Shown: one piece after another, positions 8,379 to 17,016 of the stretch
How positions within the stretch are numbered: the stretch's first letter is position 1
How the letters are laid out: every line of letters begins with the position of its first letter
Source of the DNA: QIAW01 sp035487295
Lineage (GTDB): Bacteria > Acidobacteriota > Terriglobia > Terriglobales > Acidobacteriaceae
Direction: 5' to 3'
Length of the DNA stretch: 64,000 nucleotides
Assembly: GCA_035487295.1 (NCBI GenBank)
Contig: DATHMH010000017.1
Location: 180,357-244,356, forward strand
Position numbers and translations under genes: made by a program
The notes under the pieces: generated by a model
Databases searched by the model: none
Told to the model about the DNA's origin: nothing
Seen by the model: only the letters and a program-made list of their open reading frames with translations

Positions 8379-8408
8379 AGTGCTTTGCCCTTAGAGTTAA
8401 AAACTACA

Positions 8409-11054
8409 TTAGTGGCCCTGGTCGTGCGGGACAACCACGGTCGTGGTTGCCGAGCCTGCATTGCCTGCATTGTCACTACCCTGCACGGTGATGGTGTACA
8501 AGCGGCCGTCTAAGTCGTCGCCTTGTCGCGAGGCTTCCAATTGCACAGTGAAGGCGTAGCTGCCATCAGCGTTGATGGTAAAAGTCCCGGAAGGCTGGAC
8601 CGTTCCGTACTCGTCCGTGACGGTGAAGGTTCCGCTATTGGGATTCACGCCGGACTGGGTATCGGTCATCGTCCCGGAAACAGTCACGGTGACGAGCTTG
8701 TTGTTCGGAGGCCACAAGGAAGCTGGGTCTGCGGCAACGGTGATGGTTGGCGGCGTGGTATCACCGCCGGCCACCTCAAACGTCTGCACCGCGCTGTTGC
8801 TGATGCCTGCGTTTGTGGCGCTGGTGGCAACCACGGTAATGGAATCGTCTGTGCCTAATGCAGCCGACACCGGCACCGACAGGTTCACGGTGACTGTCCC
8901 GGTGGCGCCGCTCGCAAGCGTGAGGGACGATGGCGAGGTTGAGGTCACAAAAGATTGACCGTCAGTAGCGGCCAGGTTGAACGTGTCTGCAGCGCCGCTG
9001 TTTTGCACCTCGTAGACCAGCGAGACAGTTTGGCCTTGTGGCAATCCGTCTTCAAGGAAGGTGGTTGGAGTCACGCGGACCGTCTCAGGCCGGAACAACG
9101 CAGGGATCGTGCGTTGAAACGGCGCGCCATTCGCGTCCTTGCCAATAGCCACCACGCGGAACGGCTGCGTAGGAAGGGAAATCGTTCCGACGAAGTCGTC
9201 AGGAATGGCATTCGGATCTCCCTGATTGAGGGTCAGCGATTGCAGTGGACCACCAGCTTCGGTGACCAGGCTGAAAGCAGCATTCGTGACAACTCCGTTG
9301 AGGCGGGCCACCACCGTCTGTGTATCGCCCACCACGGGCTGGCCGGGAATGGGGAAATATCCTGAGTGCCCAATGCGTCCCGTGAGGATGACGAAGTTGA
9401 AAGAGCTTAAGTTGGGAACTTGGCGGAGCAGGGCACGGGAAGATTTGCCGCGAACGTCAACGGAAAGCGCGCCGCTGCCCTCGACGTGCAGGTTCCAGTT
9501 CCCCTGTGGAGGCGAAGCGATCACGAAGATCGCCCCCGTTCCGACCCGGGTAAGAATTACACCGGCATCTGCAGCAGACACTACAGTTCCATCCGGGCGG
9601 GTGAGGGTAATGGCGCTCACGGAATCCAGACTGGTGGAAACAGAAAGAGACGTAATCATCGAGTCTACGGGGAAGGGGATATCACGGCTCGTGGAGATCG
9701 TGGCGGCATCGTGGAGAATGTTCACCTGCGGGCCGCCGATCTGTGATTGCATCAATGGAAAGATCGCTCCTTTCTCGGTGAAGCGGTTGAAGAAGAACAC
9801 CTGCCCTCCGGTGGCGGAGGCCGTGTTGATGAACGCCGGGTCGATCGGCGAGCATGATCCGAACAAGGCAAAGTTGACAGTGATTTTCTTCTTCGTGGCC
9901 GTCGCGTCTACGTTGGGAAATAGTCCTGAGTCCTTGGCGCTGGCGTCGGTAAACAGGAAGAGCGTAGATTGTTCGTCCGCGGTATTCACCGCCTCCTGCA
10001 GTCCGTGCATGGCGAGTTCAGGGCAGTCACCGCCGCCGGAAGCAAAAAGGCTGTTTACCTGGGCGAGAAAAGTGGGTGCGTCAGAAGTTGTGGTGGGAGG
10101 GCCGAAGGTAGGGTCATTGAATGGTTCCAACAGATATTGGTCGGGCTCATCCGGCGTTCCGACCACACTGTTCACAATGCTGCCGATATTCGACTGCACC
10201 GAACCGATGACGTCGCCCATGCTGCCCGTGGTATCAACTACCATGCCCAGAGTCGTAGAGACACCCATCAGGGCCTTCACGGCCTTGGCGTTGTTGGTAA
10301 TCGAAGGGTCGTTCAGAATTAGATCGTTGACGAAACGCGTCGTAGCCGTTACCGCCAGGTCATGCGCTTGCTGGAAAAACTGCCTGCCATGAGAGCTGCT
10401 TGTTGGAGAGTCCTTGTTGATGCCATCGCAGGTGTCGAAGACGTGAAACGTTTCGTCGTTCCCATGGCGGCATTTGTTGGCAGGAATCTTCCCGTTACAC
10501 GGGCTGGGCAGCGGGAAGTAACCGGAAGTAGCGATCGTCAGTCCTTTGTCGCCGAGCACGGCCGGATCGTTGGGACATGCCTTATCCGTCAGGGCCTCCC
10601 CGGTAAAAGTGCTCACGCCAAGCTGAGCATCGAACGTGCTAAGGCCTGCTTCCACGCGGTTACTGTGCGCGTAGAAGTCCTGCAACGTATGCAATGCCTG
10701 GCCGAGGTGTTCACGTGCCTTAGCGCCGTTGGGCGAAGATCCGGAGAGATCTTTGAGAATCTGGCTCTTCAGATCAACCAGGCGCTTTGAGCCGCCGGAA
10801 AAATTCTCACCGTCAAAATGGAATTCGGAATGGAATTGACATGATACACACTCGTCAACACCCTGATTCGCCTTCATCACTTCTTCAATGGCCTTATCAG
10901 TGAACTGGTAAGTATTGCTCCCCACGGTTTTGGAAATGGATTTGAGTACGGTCTTGGTTATCTCCAGGTGAATCGGCACCTTGAATGCGAGCACAGGTAT
11001 GACAACCAACAGAAGCATCATCATGGCAACGGACAGCTTGTGGAATCGAATCAT
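8409..11054 (-). CDS. Secreted Het-C-like/VWA/Ig multidomain protein (VWA7-like)
   Basis: An 881-residue exported protein. Residues 24-240 match the Het-C/zinc-dependent phospholipase-like helical domain (FKVPIHLEITKTVL, GQALHTLQDFYAHSN), with many His and Asp residues that could bind zinc. Residues about 265-430 are a VWA domain with MIDAS DTTGSMGD and the segment GGGDCPELAMHGL seen in VWA7/hemicentin-type domains. The rest is beta-rich: a CARDB-like segment (LVYEVQNSGAADTFNL) near 660-740 and an Ig/cadherin-like end with GSDNAGNAG. The order Het-C then VWA is that of animal VWA7. The start overlaps the upstream membrane-protein stop in ATGA. Role unknown, likely outer surface. Confidence 0.75.
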   Translation of the reverse strand: MIRFHKLSVAMMMLLLVVIPVLAFKVPIHLEITKTVLKSISKTVGSNTYQFTDKAIEEVMKANQGVDECVSCQFHSEFHFDGENFSGGSKRLVDLKSQILKDLSGSSPNGAKAREHLGQALHTLQDFYAHSNRVEAGLSTFDAQLGVSTFTGEALTDKACPNDPAVLGDKGLTIATSGYFPLPSPCNGKIPANKCRHGNDETFHVFDTCDGINKDSPTSSSHGRQFFQQAHDLAVTATTRFVNDLILNDPSITNNAKAVKALMGVSTTLGMVVDTTGSMGDVIGSVQSNIGSIVNSVVGTPDEPDQYLLEPFNDPTFGPPTTTSDAPTFLAQVNSLFASGGGDCPELAMHGLQEAVNTADEQSTLFLFTDASAKDSGLFPNVDATATKKKITVNFALFGSCSPIDPAFINTASATGGQVFFFNRFTEKGAIFPLMQSQIGGPQVNILHDAATISTSRDIPFPVDSMITSLSVSTSLDSVSAITLTRPDGTVVSAADAGVILTRVGTGAIFVIASPPQGNWNLHVEGSGALSVDVRGKSSRALLRQVPNLSSFNFVILTGRIGHSGYFPIPGQPVVGDTQTVVARLNGVVTNAAFSLVTEAGGPLQSLTLNQGDPNAIPDDFVGTISLPTQPFRVVAIGKDANGAPFQRTIPALFRPETVRVTPTTFLEDGLPQGQTVSLVYEVQNSGAADTFNLAATDGQSFVTSTSPSSLTLASGATGTVTVNLSVPVSAALGTDDSITVVATSATNAGISNSAVQTFEVAGGDTTPPTITVAADPASLWPPNNKLVTVTVSGTMTDTQSGVNPNSGTFTVTDEYGTVQPSGTFTINADGSYAFTVQLEASRQGDDLDGRLYTITVQGSDNAGNAGSATTTVVVPHDQGH

Positions 11055-11440
11055 TTACTTTCTCCTTTTTGGGCTGAGCTCCCCAGAGCCCATGTCCATG
11101 CTGCCGAAAGCAGGCGTCTGAAAAGACGAAACAGGACATAGTAGTAGAGCAGTTGTAAGATGGTTCCTAGAACAAACGATGCCTGGTAAACCGGAGTTGA
11201 AAGTGGTCGAGGGCCGGTAAACCAGTGGAAGATCACGTTCACGGCCGCGTAGGGGAGCAGCAGTAGCACGCCAACTCCCCCAGTCCAATCTGGCGAATGC
11301 ACCTGGCTCCAACTGAAGTAGAAGCCTAGAGCTGTCAGGAAAAGCGATACCAAAAAAAACAACAAGATCCAGACCAGCCTCAAAGCTACGTTCTTTGAAA
11401 AAGTCGCCAACTTGCCTTCCTTAAAACTGTGCTGAAGCAA
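11051..11440 (-). CDS. Small membrane protein coupled to the VWA7-like gene
   Basis: A 129-residue protein with about three hydrophobic segments (LVWILLFFLVSLFLTALGF, GVGVLLLLPYAAVNVIF, and one around LGTILQLLYYYVLF) and a charged N-terminus, so an inner-membrane protein. It is not recognised as a known family. Its stop codon overlaps the start of the large secreted protein, so translation is coupled. It may help insert, anchor or process that protein, but this rests on position only. Confidence 0.65.
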   Translation of the reverse strand: MLQHSFKEGKLATFSKNVALRLVWILLFFLVSLFLTALGFYFSWSQVHSPDWTGGVGVLLLLPYAAVNVIFHWFTGPRPLSTPVYQASFVLGTILQLLYYYVLFRLFRRLLSAAWTWALGSSAQKGESK

Positions 11441-12129
11441 GTGCCGCCTACGGCGTTAGAGAACAGAGTTTCTTTTTTTCGAAAGCTAAGGTACTTTCGC
11501 CTGAGAAGCAGGCCCAAAAGATGGATTCTGATTGCCCGCTCCAATTACCTGAGAGATTTTGTCGCTGATCGGTTTCAGCGCATTTTGTTTGTACGGCCCG
11601 CGATTTTAGTCCAAACGTCGCTGTTGAACAAGATATTTCTTGGTAAAAATATTTTTACAGAAATACCGCGCCCCGTTCTATTTGTTCCAAAATGGGATTT
11701 ATTTTAAAAGGGGAATTGCCTGGCGGGGATTATCGGACGAAATTACAACGCTTGCCCTTCCGCATAGAGCTGCAATTATAGCCACCGATTATTTTTTGAA
11801 TATTTGAACTGCGATTATTGACAGAAATCAAATGACTTGCGAATTTTGTTTCATAAAAATTGAAGAATGAATCACCAGCTAAGCTATTGGATTAAAAGAA
11901 AATCAGAATTGGTCGGGGCTAGTGGACGATTTGAGAACTGTGGATATTTTCTGTTTTGTTCAGCTACAAGCCTCGGCAGCATAACCCAAGTCCCATGAGT
12001 TATTATATCCAGGCGTCCAGCGTCATATTGCGTATGCCCTTTCGATTTGTAAACGTAACTGCTATTTAGGCCTGGGTAGATAAAATATCTCCACATATAT
12101 GTACTCAGTTGGGAGAAGCTACGCGTCAC
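11441..12129. other. AT-rich gap without a convincing gene
   Basis: This stretch is clearly richer in A and T than its surroundings. Open frames are short, have no ribosome binding site and no family-like composition. It must hold the promoter of the minus-strand gene starting at 11440 and that of the Nif11-like gene. It contains the palindrome listed separately, CAAGATATTTCTTG (11629-11642), and ACATATATGT near 12093. The base shift suggests transferred or non-coding DNA. Confidence 0.5.
11643..11658. repeat. 16-base perfect palindrome in AT-rich gap
   Basis: GTAAAAAT is followed directly by ATTTTTAC, a perfect dyad, and abuts a second imperfect dyad (11629-11642). Tandem dyads about 200 bases upstream of the minus-strand gene could be an operator. 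Confidence 0.4.
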
Positions 12130-12342
12130 ATGCTTGCAAACGATTTTGAAAATTTTCGCCAGTGGATTTTTGATCATCACGAGATCCAGGCACAGCTCCG
12201 TAGCATCCGTGAACCAGAAGCGTTCATGGCCGCAGTCGAACAAATCGCAACTGATCATGGCTTCCCAATAACACGCCAACATGTCGAGGCTGCAATGCAG
12301 GCTGGCAGAGCTGCATGGCTGCAGAGGTGGATGTGGTGGTAG
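12130..12342 (+). CDS. Nif11-like leader-type small protein
   Basis: A 70-residue protein resembling the Nif11 domain: a helix with FRQWIFDHHEIQAQL, then EAFMAAVEQIATDHGFPIT, and a C-terminus AAWLQRWMWW close to the (R)RAWLERW ending seen in many stand-alone Nif11-like proteins. Nif11 domains serve as leader peptides of modified peptides in some bacteria, but here there is no Gly-Gly cleavage site, no cysteine-rich core and no modification enzyme nearby, so a leader role is not supported. The ATG at 12130 follows GGGAGAAG. The last 28 bases overlap the next gene in another frame. Confidence 0.65.
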   Translation: MLANDFENFRQWIFDHHEIQAQLRSIREPEAFMAAVEQIATDHGFPITRQHVEAAMQAGRAAWLQRWMWW

Positions 12343-13031
12343 ATATCTCGCGCCTTGAAGACGTGCCTGTATGGGGGCATATGCTGGCAGCACCTAAGTT
12401 CATCGGCTTTATTCCGAGTGACGATTGCTCAAAGCCCAAGCCAGACGCACAAGGCAACCAGCTTCCGCCTAAGGTGTTGCCTCTAACTGGCACTCCTCTG
12501 GCTAATCGGCTTAGCTCCAGCAAAGACAAGCTGCTGCTTAGTAACCTGATGAATTCCCCTGCCTGTTCTGCTTATTTCAACAGCGACCCGGCACGAGCCC
12601 AATACTATCCCAACAGTCAACTTCAAGTCGCTGTGGGAAGGCAGGTACAGTATGACGGCGCAGATTCCGTTATCTCGATGTACGATGCGGGAATGTGGGA
12701 AGATGCACTTGGAGCAACAAGGGCAAAGGCGCTGTTGAGTGACGAATACATCAGCTGTCACATGAGAAACCCTAGCAATATGATGCTCAGCGACATCAAC
12801 CGCGTTATCGTAGCTGAGTCTCAGGTACAGCTCCCCGCGACCGATAGTTACTACAACCGATACGGCAAGAACTACATCGACCCTTCTACGATTCTTCATG
12901 AGGCTCTGCACAATTTGACCCGTCTCGATGACGACGATCTGCGCAAGCTGTTGGGGATTAAACTTGGTGGGAATGATACATCCGACATCGGGGCAAAGAT
13001 GGAGACTGTAGGCTGCGCTCCGAAACCATGA
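12315..13031 (+). CDS. Putative zinc metallopeptidase-like protein (HExxH)
   Basis: A 238-residue protein with the motif ILHEALHNLTRLDDDDLRKLLG near residue 198, an HExxH zinc-peptidase signature followed by an acidic stretch that could give the third ligand. No signal peptide is evident, and the first 25 residues overlap the Nif11-like gene in another frame, so the true start may be a later ATG (for example residue 23). Similar HExxH domains occur, as I recall, at C-termini of acidobacterial RHS-type proteins, so this may be an effector tip without its carrier. The following small exported protein is a candidate partner or immunity protein. Function not established. Confidence 0.5.
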   Translation: MAAEVDVVVDISRLEDVPVWGHMLAAPKFIGFIPSDDCSKPKPDAQGNQLPPKVLPLTGTPLANRLSSSKDKLLLSNLMNSPACSAYFNSDPARAQYYPNSQLQVAVGRQVQYDGADSVISMYDAGMWEDALGATRAKALLSDEYISCHMRNPSNMMLSDINRVIVAESQVQLPATDSYYNRYGKNYIDPSTILHEALHNLTRLDDDDLRKLLGIKLGGNDTSDIGAKMETVGCAPKP

Positions 13032-13047
13032 AAGGAAGAAAAGCAAA

Positions 13048-13470
13048 ATGCTGCGAACACTGGTTCTATCCATGCTGCTGTTGCCGTCTCTGCCGACAAG
13101 GGCTGACGTTGGCGCTCAACCCGCTACCGGAACCGTTGGGGCAGATTGTGTGATCGGATGGGAGTTCGTGCTCAGGCTTGCCGATATGTCCAATGGCGCA
13201 CGGGCCTACCTGATTCACTATGGCACCGACTACCAACCTGACACTTGGTCGCCTCCGCTGCACCAAAAGGTCGAGTTCGTGGGCAAGGTCTACGCTACGC
13301 CTAACCAGCAGGAAGATAAGCCTTGGCCGACGACCGAGGTCACATTCGATAGCTTTGGCGCAAAAGAGGCTACCGGCACCTATAGCGTCACCCTCAACGA
13401 TGGGACACACTTGGAAGGAAGCTTCCACGTGAAGCGCCGTAGGCTGTCAAAACACGCCATCTGCGCATGA
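13048..13470 (+). CDS. Small exported protein, possible partner of the HExxH protein
   Basis: A 140-residue protein starting 17 bases after the HExxH gene with a GGAAGAAAA ribosome binding site. The N-terminus (LRTLVLSMLLLPSLPTRA-D) is a short signal peptide. The mature region is beta-rich with many aromatic residues (WEFVLRLADMSNGARAYLIHYG, TYSVTLNDGTHLEGSFHV), in the manner of small periplasmic lipocalin-like or inhibitor-like folds. No known family is recognised. Its size, export and tight pairing suggest an inhibitor or immunity protein; this is inference. Confidence 0.5.
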   Translation: MLRTLVLSMLLLPSLPTRADVGAQPATGTVGADCVIGWEFVLRLADMSNGARAYLIHYGTDYQPDTWSPPLHQKVEFVGKVYATPNQQEDKPWPTTEVTFDSFGAKEATGTYSVTLNDGTHLEGSFHVKRRRLSKHAICA

Positions 13471-13539
13471 AGGCCCTGGGGGAGCGGGCTATCAATGGCT
13501 GCTCCCCCGATCTCTTTCGGGATTTGGAGCTCACGGAAA

Positions 13540-13728
13540 ATGCATAATACCCCCGAATCTTGGCAGCAACGCGAACTGCGCCGGAAGGAATTCGCAGATA
13601 ATCTGTACATTTATGCGCTATCGCTGATCGAAGAAGTAGCAGCAGGCCACGACGAGGCTGAGTTCCGCTGCCTCATGATGGCGGCTGCTACAGGGCGTAG
13701 TCGGGGAATGGGTTACTCGATAACCTGA
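13540..13728 (+). CDS. Short hypothetical protein next to tRNA-Pro
   Basis: A 62-residue acidic/basic helical protein (WQQRELRRKEFADNLYIYALSLIEEV) with no recognised family. GGAG lies about 12 bases before the ATG at 13540, and an upstream ATG at 13495 is less likely. It ends seven bases before the tRNA 3' end on the opposite strand. It may be a real small gene of the accessory patch or a remnant. Confidence 0.3.
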   Translation: MHNTPESWQQRELRRKEFADNLYIYALSLIEEVAAGHDEAEFRCLMMAAATGRSRGMGYSIT

Positions 13729-13735
13729 ATATATT

Positions 13736-13812
13736 TGGTCGGGACGGGCAGATTTGAACTGCCGACCCCTCGCACCCCAAGCGAGTGCTCTACCAGGCTG
13801 AGCCACGTCCCG
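13736..13812 (-). tRNA. tRNA-Pro (anticodon GGG)
   Basis: On the minus strand a 77-base cloverleaf runs from CGGGACG to CGTCCCG-A-CCA, with the CCA encoded. The D arm is GGCTCAGCCTGGTAGAGC, the anticodon stem CTCGC/GCGAG holds the loop TTGGGGT giving GGG, and the T arm contains GTTCAAATC. All stems pair. Confidence 0.95.
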
Positions 13813-13873
13813 ACGAGAAGGAAGAAGCTTCGCTGCTGCGAAGCTGGGGTAGAACTATTCTAGCATTCCGCGC

Positions 13874-14311
13874 TTATCGTCTGGGTTTCGATAAAAGCGC
13901 CAGCAGTTCTTTCAGCCCGCTGCGCACCCGCCGCAAGCCTTCCTGATCGCGCGGGCTCGCGAAGGGCAGCGCGCTCTGGTTGCGGGCGGCCTTGCGTTCC
14001 GCCAGCAGATGCTGGCGCGCGCCGGGAATGGTCAGGCCTTCGTGATAGAGCAGGCGCTTGATTTGCAGAGCGGTTTCCACGTCATTCCGCCGGTACATCC
14101 GCTGGCCGGTATTGCTTTTGACAGGCTTGAGCTGGGTGAATTCCGTCTCCCAAAAACGCAGCACGTAGGCAGGCAGCCGGCAGAGCCGGGCGACCTCCCC
14201 GATGCGGAAGTACAGCTTATCGGGGATTAAAACTTCCTCTGGGCGGGAGCGAGCGGCTGCGTTCTTTCGCTGCACCCGTGGACTCGTTGCGCTGGCGGCT
14301 TTGACACTCAA
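13874..14311 (-). CDS. MerR-family transcriptional regulator
   Basis: A 145-residue protein whose residues about 33-100 form a MerR-type winged helix: YFRIGEVARLCRLPAYVLRFWE is the recognition region, and GQRMYRRNDVETALQIKRLLYHEG the wing and linking helix. This subgroup (ending LLAERKAARN, then a short basic tail) is common next to tRNAs and translation genes and has no obvious metal-binding cysteines, unlike classical MerR. The first 30 residues are basic and probably disordered. Its target is not apparent; the tRNA-Pro gene lies just downstream on the same strand. Confidence 0.85.
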   Translation of the reverse strand: MSVKAASATSPRVQRKNAAARSRPEEVLIPDKLYFRIGEVARLCRLPAYVLRFWETEFTQLKPVKSNTGQRMYRRNDVETALQIKRLLYHEGLTIPGARQHLLAERKAARNQSALPFASPRDQEGLRRVRSGLKELLALLSKPRR

Positions 14312-14568
14312 TAGAATCTCTCAATTCTTCTCTGGATTGAAAGAAGCGGCGTAAGGCGGATGTTAAGAGAATGTGAGCACGCAGGTCAAGGGCTAAAGTG
14401 CCGTTGCTGTCAGAAAGTCCCCGAAGCTTGAAAAGCCGGCAGCGTTGCCTCACCCGGAAAAATTCAGAAGCAACTCGCGCTTCAACTATTCCTTCTTAAG
14501 CTATTGGATAAATTTTCGCGAAATTTGCAAGTAGCTGGTTGTAAAAGTTCCCGGGGAGTTGTGAAAAC

Positions 14569-16902
14569 ATGGTTGTAAAGTGGGGTTTGAGATGTTTGCT
14601 GGCTGGAACTATTCTGGTTTGTCTTTTGGCGATGAGCGGCTGTCGGGGTTTGGGGTCTTCCCCCAAAACTAATAATCCGCCGCCCGGTACTGGCGGCACA
14701 ACAGTAACTTCTTTTACGGCAACGCCTTCCACGATTACCTCAGGATCGCCTTCGCTTCTTAGCTGGACTACCACGAATGCCACGCAGGTAACAATCAGTA
14801 ATGTGCCGGGAACGTTTCATCCCAATGACACGGTGAGTGTGTCGCCCACCAGCACAACGACTTATACCCTCACTGCCACAGGAGCCAGCAGCCAATCGAC
14901 CAGTACGGTTACGGTTACGGTCACGCCGCCAAGCACCATACCAACGCTGCAGGTGCAGGCGGTTCCTGCTACGATCAATGCTGGCCAGATCAGCACGATA
15001 AACTGGACAACCTCCAATGCCGTTTCCATCACCTTTAATCCGGATGTAAGCGAAGGCGAACCGGGAGCGCTGCCTCTCGAAGGAAACGCTACCGTCAGTC
15101 CGGCGCAGACCACTACCTACACTGCGACCGCCACCAGCCAGAGTGGCGCCACGGCCACAGCTGCGGTGACCGTCACCGTGAACCAGGTGCCGCCAACCCT
15201 GAGCTTCGCATCGAATCCCCCCCAGATCCTTGCCGGACAGAAATCCACGTTGACGTGGACTACGACCAATGCCACCAGCTTCCAGATTGATCAGGGTATT
15301 GGCCCGCAACCACTGAACGGATCCGTCACCGTGCAGCCGGTGGTTACAACAACCTACACCGCCACGGCCAGTGGCCCTGGCGGAACCCAAACAGCCCAGG
15401 CCACCGTCACGGTGCCGCCGCCGGGGACGCTCGCGGTTTCCATTACCGCCAATCCCATGCAGATTGTTGCGGGACAGAATTCGGCTTTGACGTGGCAATC
15501 GCAAAATGCGGTGAGCGTGGATATTGAACCCGGAGTAGGCAAACAAACGCCTGCCGGAACCGTAAACGTCAGCCCCGCTGCTACCACGGCCTATACGGCA
15601 ACGGCAACCGACGTAAATGGAAAACAGGCAAGCTCTACCGTAATCGTCACCGTGTTAGGGCCCGGCGATTTATCGAAGATCAAACACATTATCTTCTTCG
15701 TGCAGGAGAACCGCTCCTTCGACATGTACTTTGGAAAGTTGGGGGCTTACAAGGCCGGCAAAGGTTTCGCCAATGACGTGGATGGTTTTGATCCTAACGT
15801 TTCTATCCCGGGAGCGGCCGGCAGGAACGTCTCTCCGTTCCACGAGCGCACGCAAAGAACCGAAAATCTCAGCCCCTTCTGGAACGAGAGCCACCATGAC
15901 ATAGACGAAAATCCTCCCGGTCATTTCAACATGGATGGCTTTGCGGAAGCTTCGATCTCTGTGCCGCACCAGTTCGATGCCAACGGCGATCGGGCTGTCG
16001 GCTACTATGACCAGACCGACCTGCCGGTGTACTACGAACTGGCAACGCAGTTCGCCACCAGCGACCGCTGGTTTTCACCCGTGATGACACAGACCGTTCC
16101 CAACCGCATGTATTTTTTCGCGGGCACTTCTTTTGGTCACATTGACAATCACGACCCTCAGCCTTCCAATGGATGGCCGCAGCCTACGATCTTCGATTCG
16201 CTCGATAACGCCAATATCCCCTGGAAGTATTATTACCTTGATTCGAGCGTCTTTTTGGCGCAGTGGAATACCTGGTTCAAAAATAACGGACAGGACCAGG
16301 GCAATGTGCGCAGCATCAACGAGTGGTACTCCATTCTCAACGATCCCAATGCCGATACCCTTTTGCCGCCCGTCGTCTTTATCGAGCGTGGTTCTGTCAG
16401 TGGTTTAGACGAGCACCCGGAGAACAACGTCACCATTGGCGCTGGAGCGGCTGTACCTGTAATTGAAGCCCTCCTGAAGAGCAAGGCCTGGCAATCCTCT
16501 GTGATGATCTTTACTTACGATGAGGGCGGCGGGCTTTATGATCACGTGCCGCCGTTTGGCGAGGTCAGTCCTGATGGCATTAAGCCCATGCTGGGCCCCG
16601 GCGATGTCCCCGGAGACTTCAACTTCAGCGGATTCCGCATTCCGCTGATCGTGATTTCGCCGTGGGTCAAGCCGCATTTCGTTTCGCATGTGCCGCGCGA
16701 CGCCACCGCAATTCTCAAATTCATCGAAACCCGTTTCAATCTGCCGCCCTTGACCAAGCGGGACGCCGCGCAGGACAACATGCTTGAGTTCTTTGACTTC
16801 AGCGCGCCTTCCCTCATCAATCCGCCGCCGCTGCCCGCGCAGCCGGTTTGCGCCAAGGGAACTTCGCCCTGCGACGATCAAACCTTGGAAGGGCATCCGT
16901 AA
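14569..16902 (+). CDS. Lipoprotein with four Ig-like repeats and a PF04185-type phosphoesterase
   Basis: A 777-residue lipoprotein: signal peptide with lipobox AMSGC (Cys about residue 24). Residues about 45-360 hold four tandem Ig-like repeats of about 80 residues, each with SLLSWTTTNAT- or STLTWTTTNAT-like starts and TTTYTATA-like ends. Residues about 365-777 are a phosphoesterase of the phospholipase C/AcpA family: KHIIFFVQENRSFDMYFG carries the metal-binding Glu-Asn, followed by DRWFSPVMTQTVPNRMY, FTYDEGGGLYDHVPP and PLIVISPWVKPHFV. It likely hydrolyses phospholipid or phosphomonoester at the cell surface, with the Ig repeats as a stalk. GGGGAG precedes the ATG and a strong terminator follows. 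Confidence 0.9.
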   Translation: MVVKWGLRCLLAGTILVCLLAMSGCRGLGSSPKTNNPPPGTGGTTVTSFTATPSTITSGSPSLLSWTTTNATQVTISNVPGTFHPNDTVSVSPTSTTTYTLTATGASSQSTSTVTVTVTPPSTIPTLQVQAVPATINAGQISTINWTTSNAVSITFNPDVSEGEPGALPLEGNATVSPAQTTTYTATATSQSGATATAAVTVTVNQVPPTLSFASNPPQILAGQKSTLTWTTTNATSFQIDQGIGPQPLNGSVTVQPVVTTTYTATASGPGGTQTAQATVTVPPPGTLAVSITANPMQIVAGQNSALTWQSQNAVSVDIEPGVGKQTPAGTVNVSPAATTAYTATATDVNGKQASSTVIVTVLGPGDLSKIKHIIFFVQENRSFDMYFGKLGAYKAGKGFANDVDGFDPNVSIPGAAGRNVSPFHERTQRTENLSPFWNESHHDIDENPPGHFNMDGFAEASISVPHQFDANGDRAVGYYDQTDLPVYYELATQFATSDRWFSPVMTQTVPNRMYFFAGTSFGHIDNHDPQPSNGWPQPTIFDSLDNANIPWKYYYLDSSVFLAQWNTWFKNNGQDQGNVRSINEWYSILNDPNADTLLPPVVFIERGSVSGLDEHPENNVTIGAGAAVPVIEALLKSKAWQSSVMIFTYDEGGGLYDHVPPFGEVSPDGIKPMLGPGDVPGDFNFSGFRIPLIVISPWVKPHFVSHVPRDATAILKFIETRFNLPPLTKRDAAQDNMLEFFDFSAPSLINPPPLPAQPVCAKGTSPCDDQTLEGHP

Positions 16903-16922
16903 TTCCCGGCCGCAAAAAATCA

Positions 16923-16957
16923 GGGCCTTCACCGAAGTGAAGGCCCTTTAATTTTTC
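16923..16957 (+). terminator. Rho-independent terminator after phosphoesterase
   Basis: A perfect 10-base-pair stem GGGCCTTCAC/GTGAAGGCCC around a CGAA loop is followed by TTTAATTTTT. Confidence 0.9.
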
Positions 16958-16989
16958 GCTTATTGGTAAATTTCGTTCGTTGGAGAACT

Positions 16990-17011
16990 GGCGAGGCTTA
17001 TGAGCCTCGCC
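16990..17011. terminator. 9-bp hairpin, possible terminator of the micro-ORF
   Basis: GGCGAGGCT and AGCCTCGCC pair perfectly around a four-base loop. It begins six bases after the stop of the minus-strand micro-ORF. There is no immediate T-run in the minus direction, so termination is uncertain. Confidence 0.45.
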
Positions 17012-17016
17012 TTGCA

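Noticed and set aside
9226..10392. 388-codon plus-strand frame inside the Het-C/VWA gene
   Set aside because: The minus strand has recognisable domains throughout; the plus frame is low-complexity and lacks a start signal.
11429..11707. 92-codon frame in the AT-rich gap
   Set aside because: It starts inside the divergent gene's promoter region, has no ribosome binding site and a composition of random AT-rich DNA.
12130..12342. Nif11-like protein as a precursor of a modified peptide
   Set aside because: There is no Gly-Gly site, no cysteine/serine-rich core and no modification or transport gene nearby.
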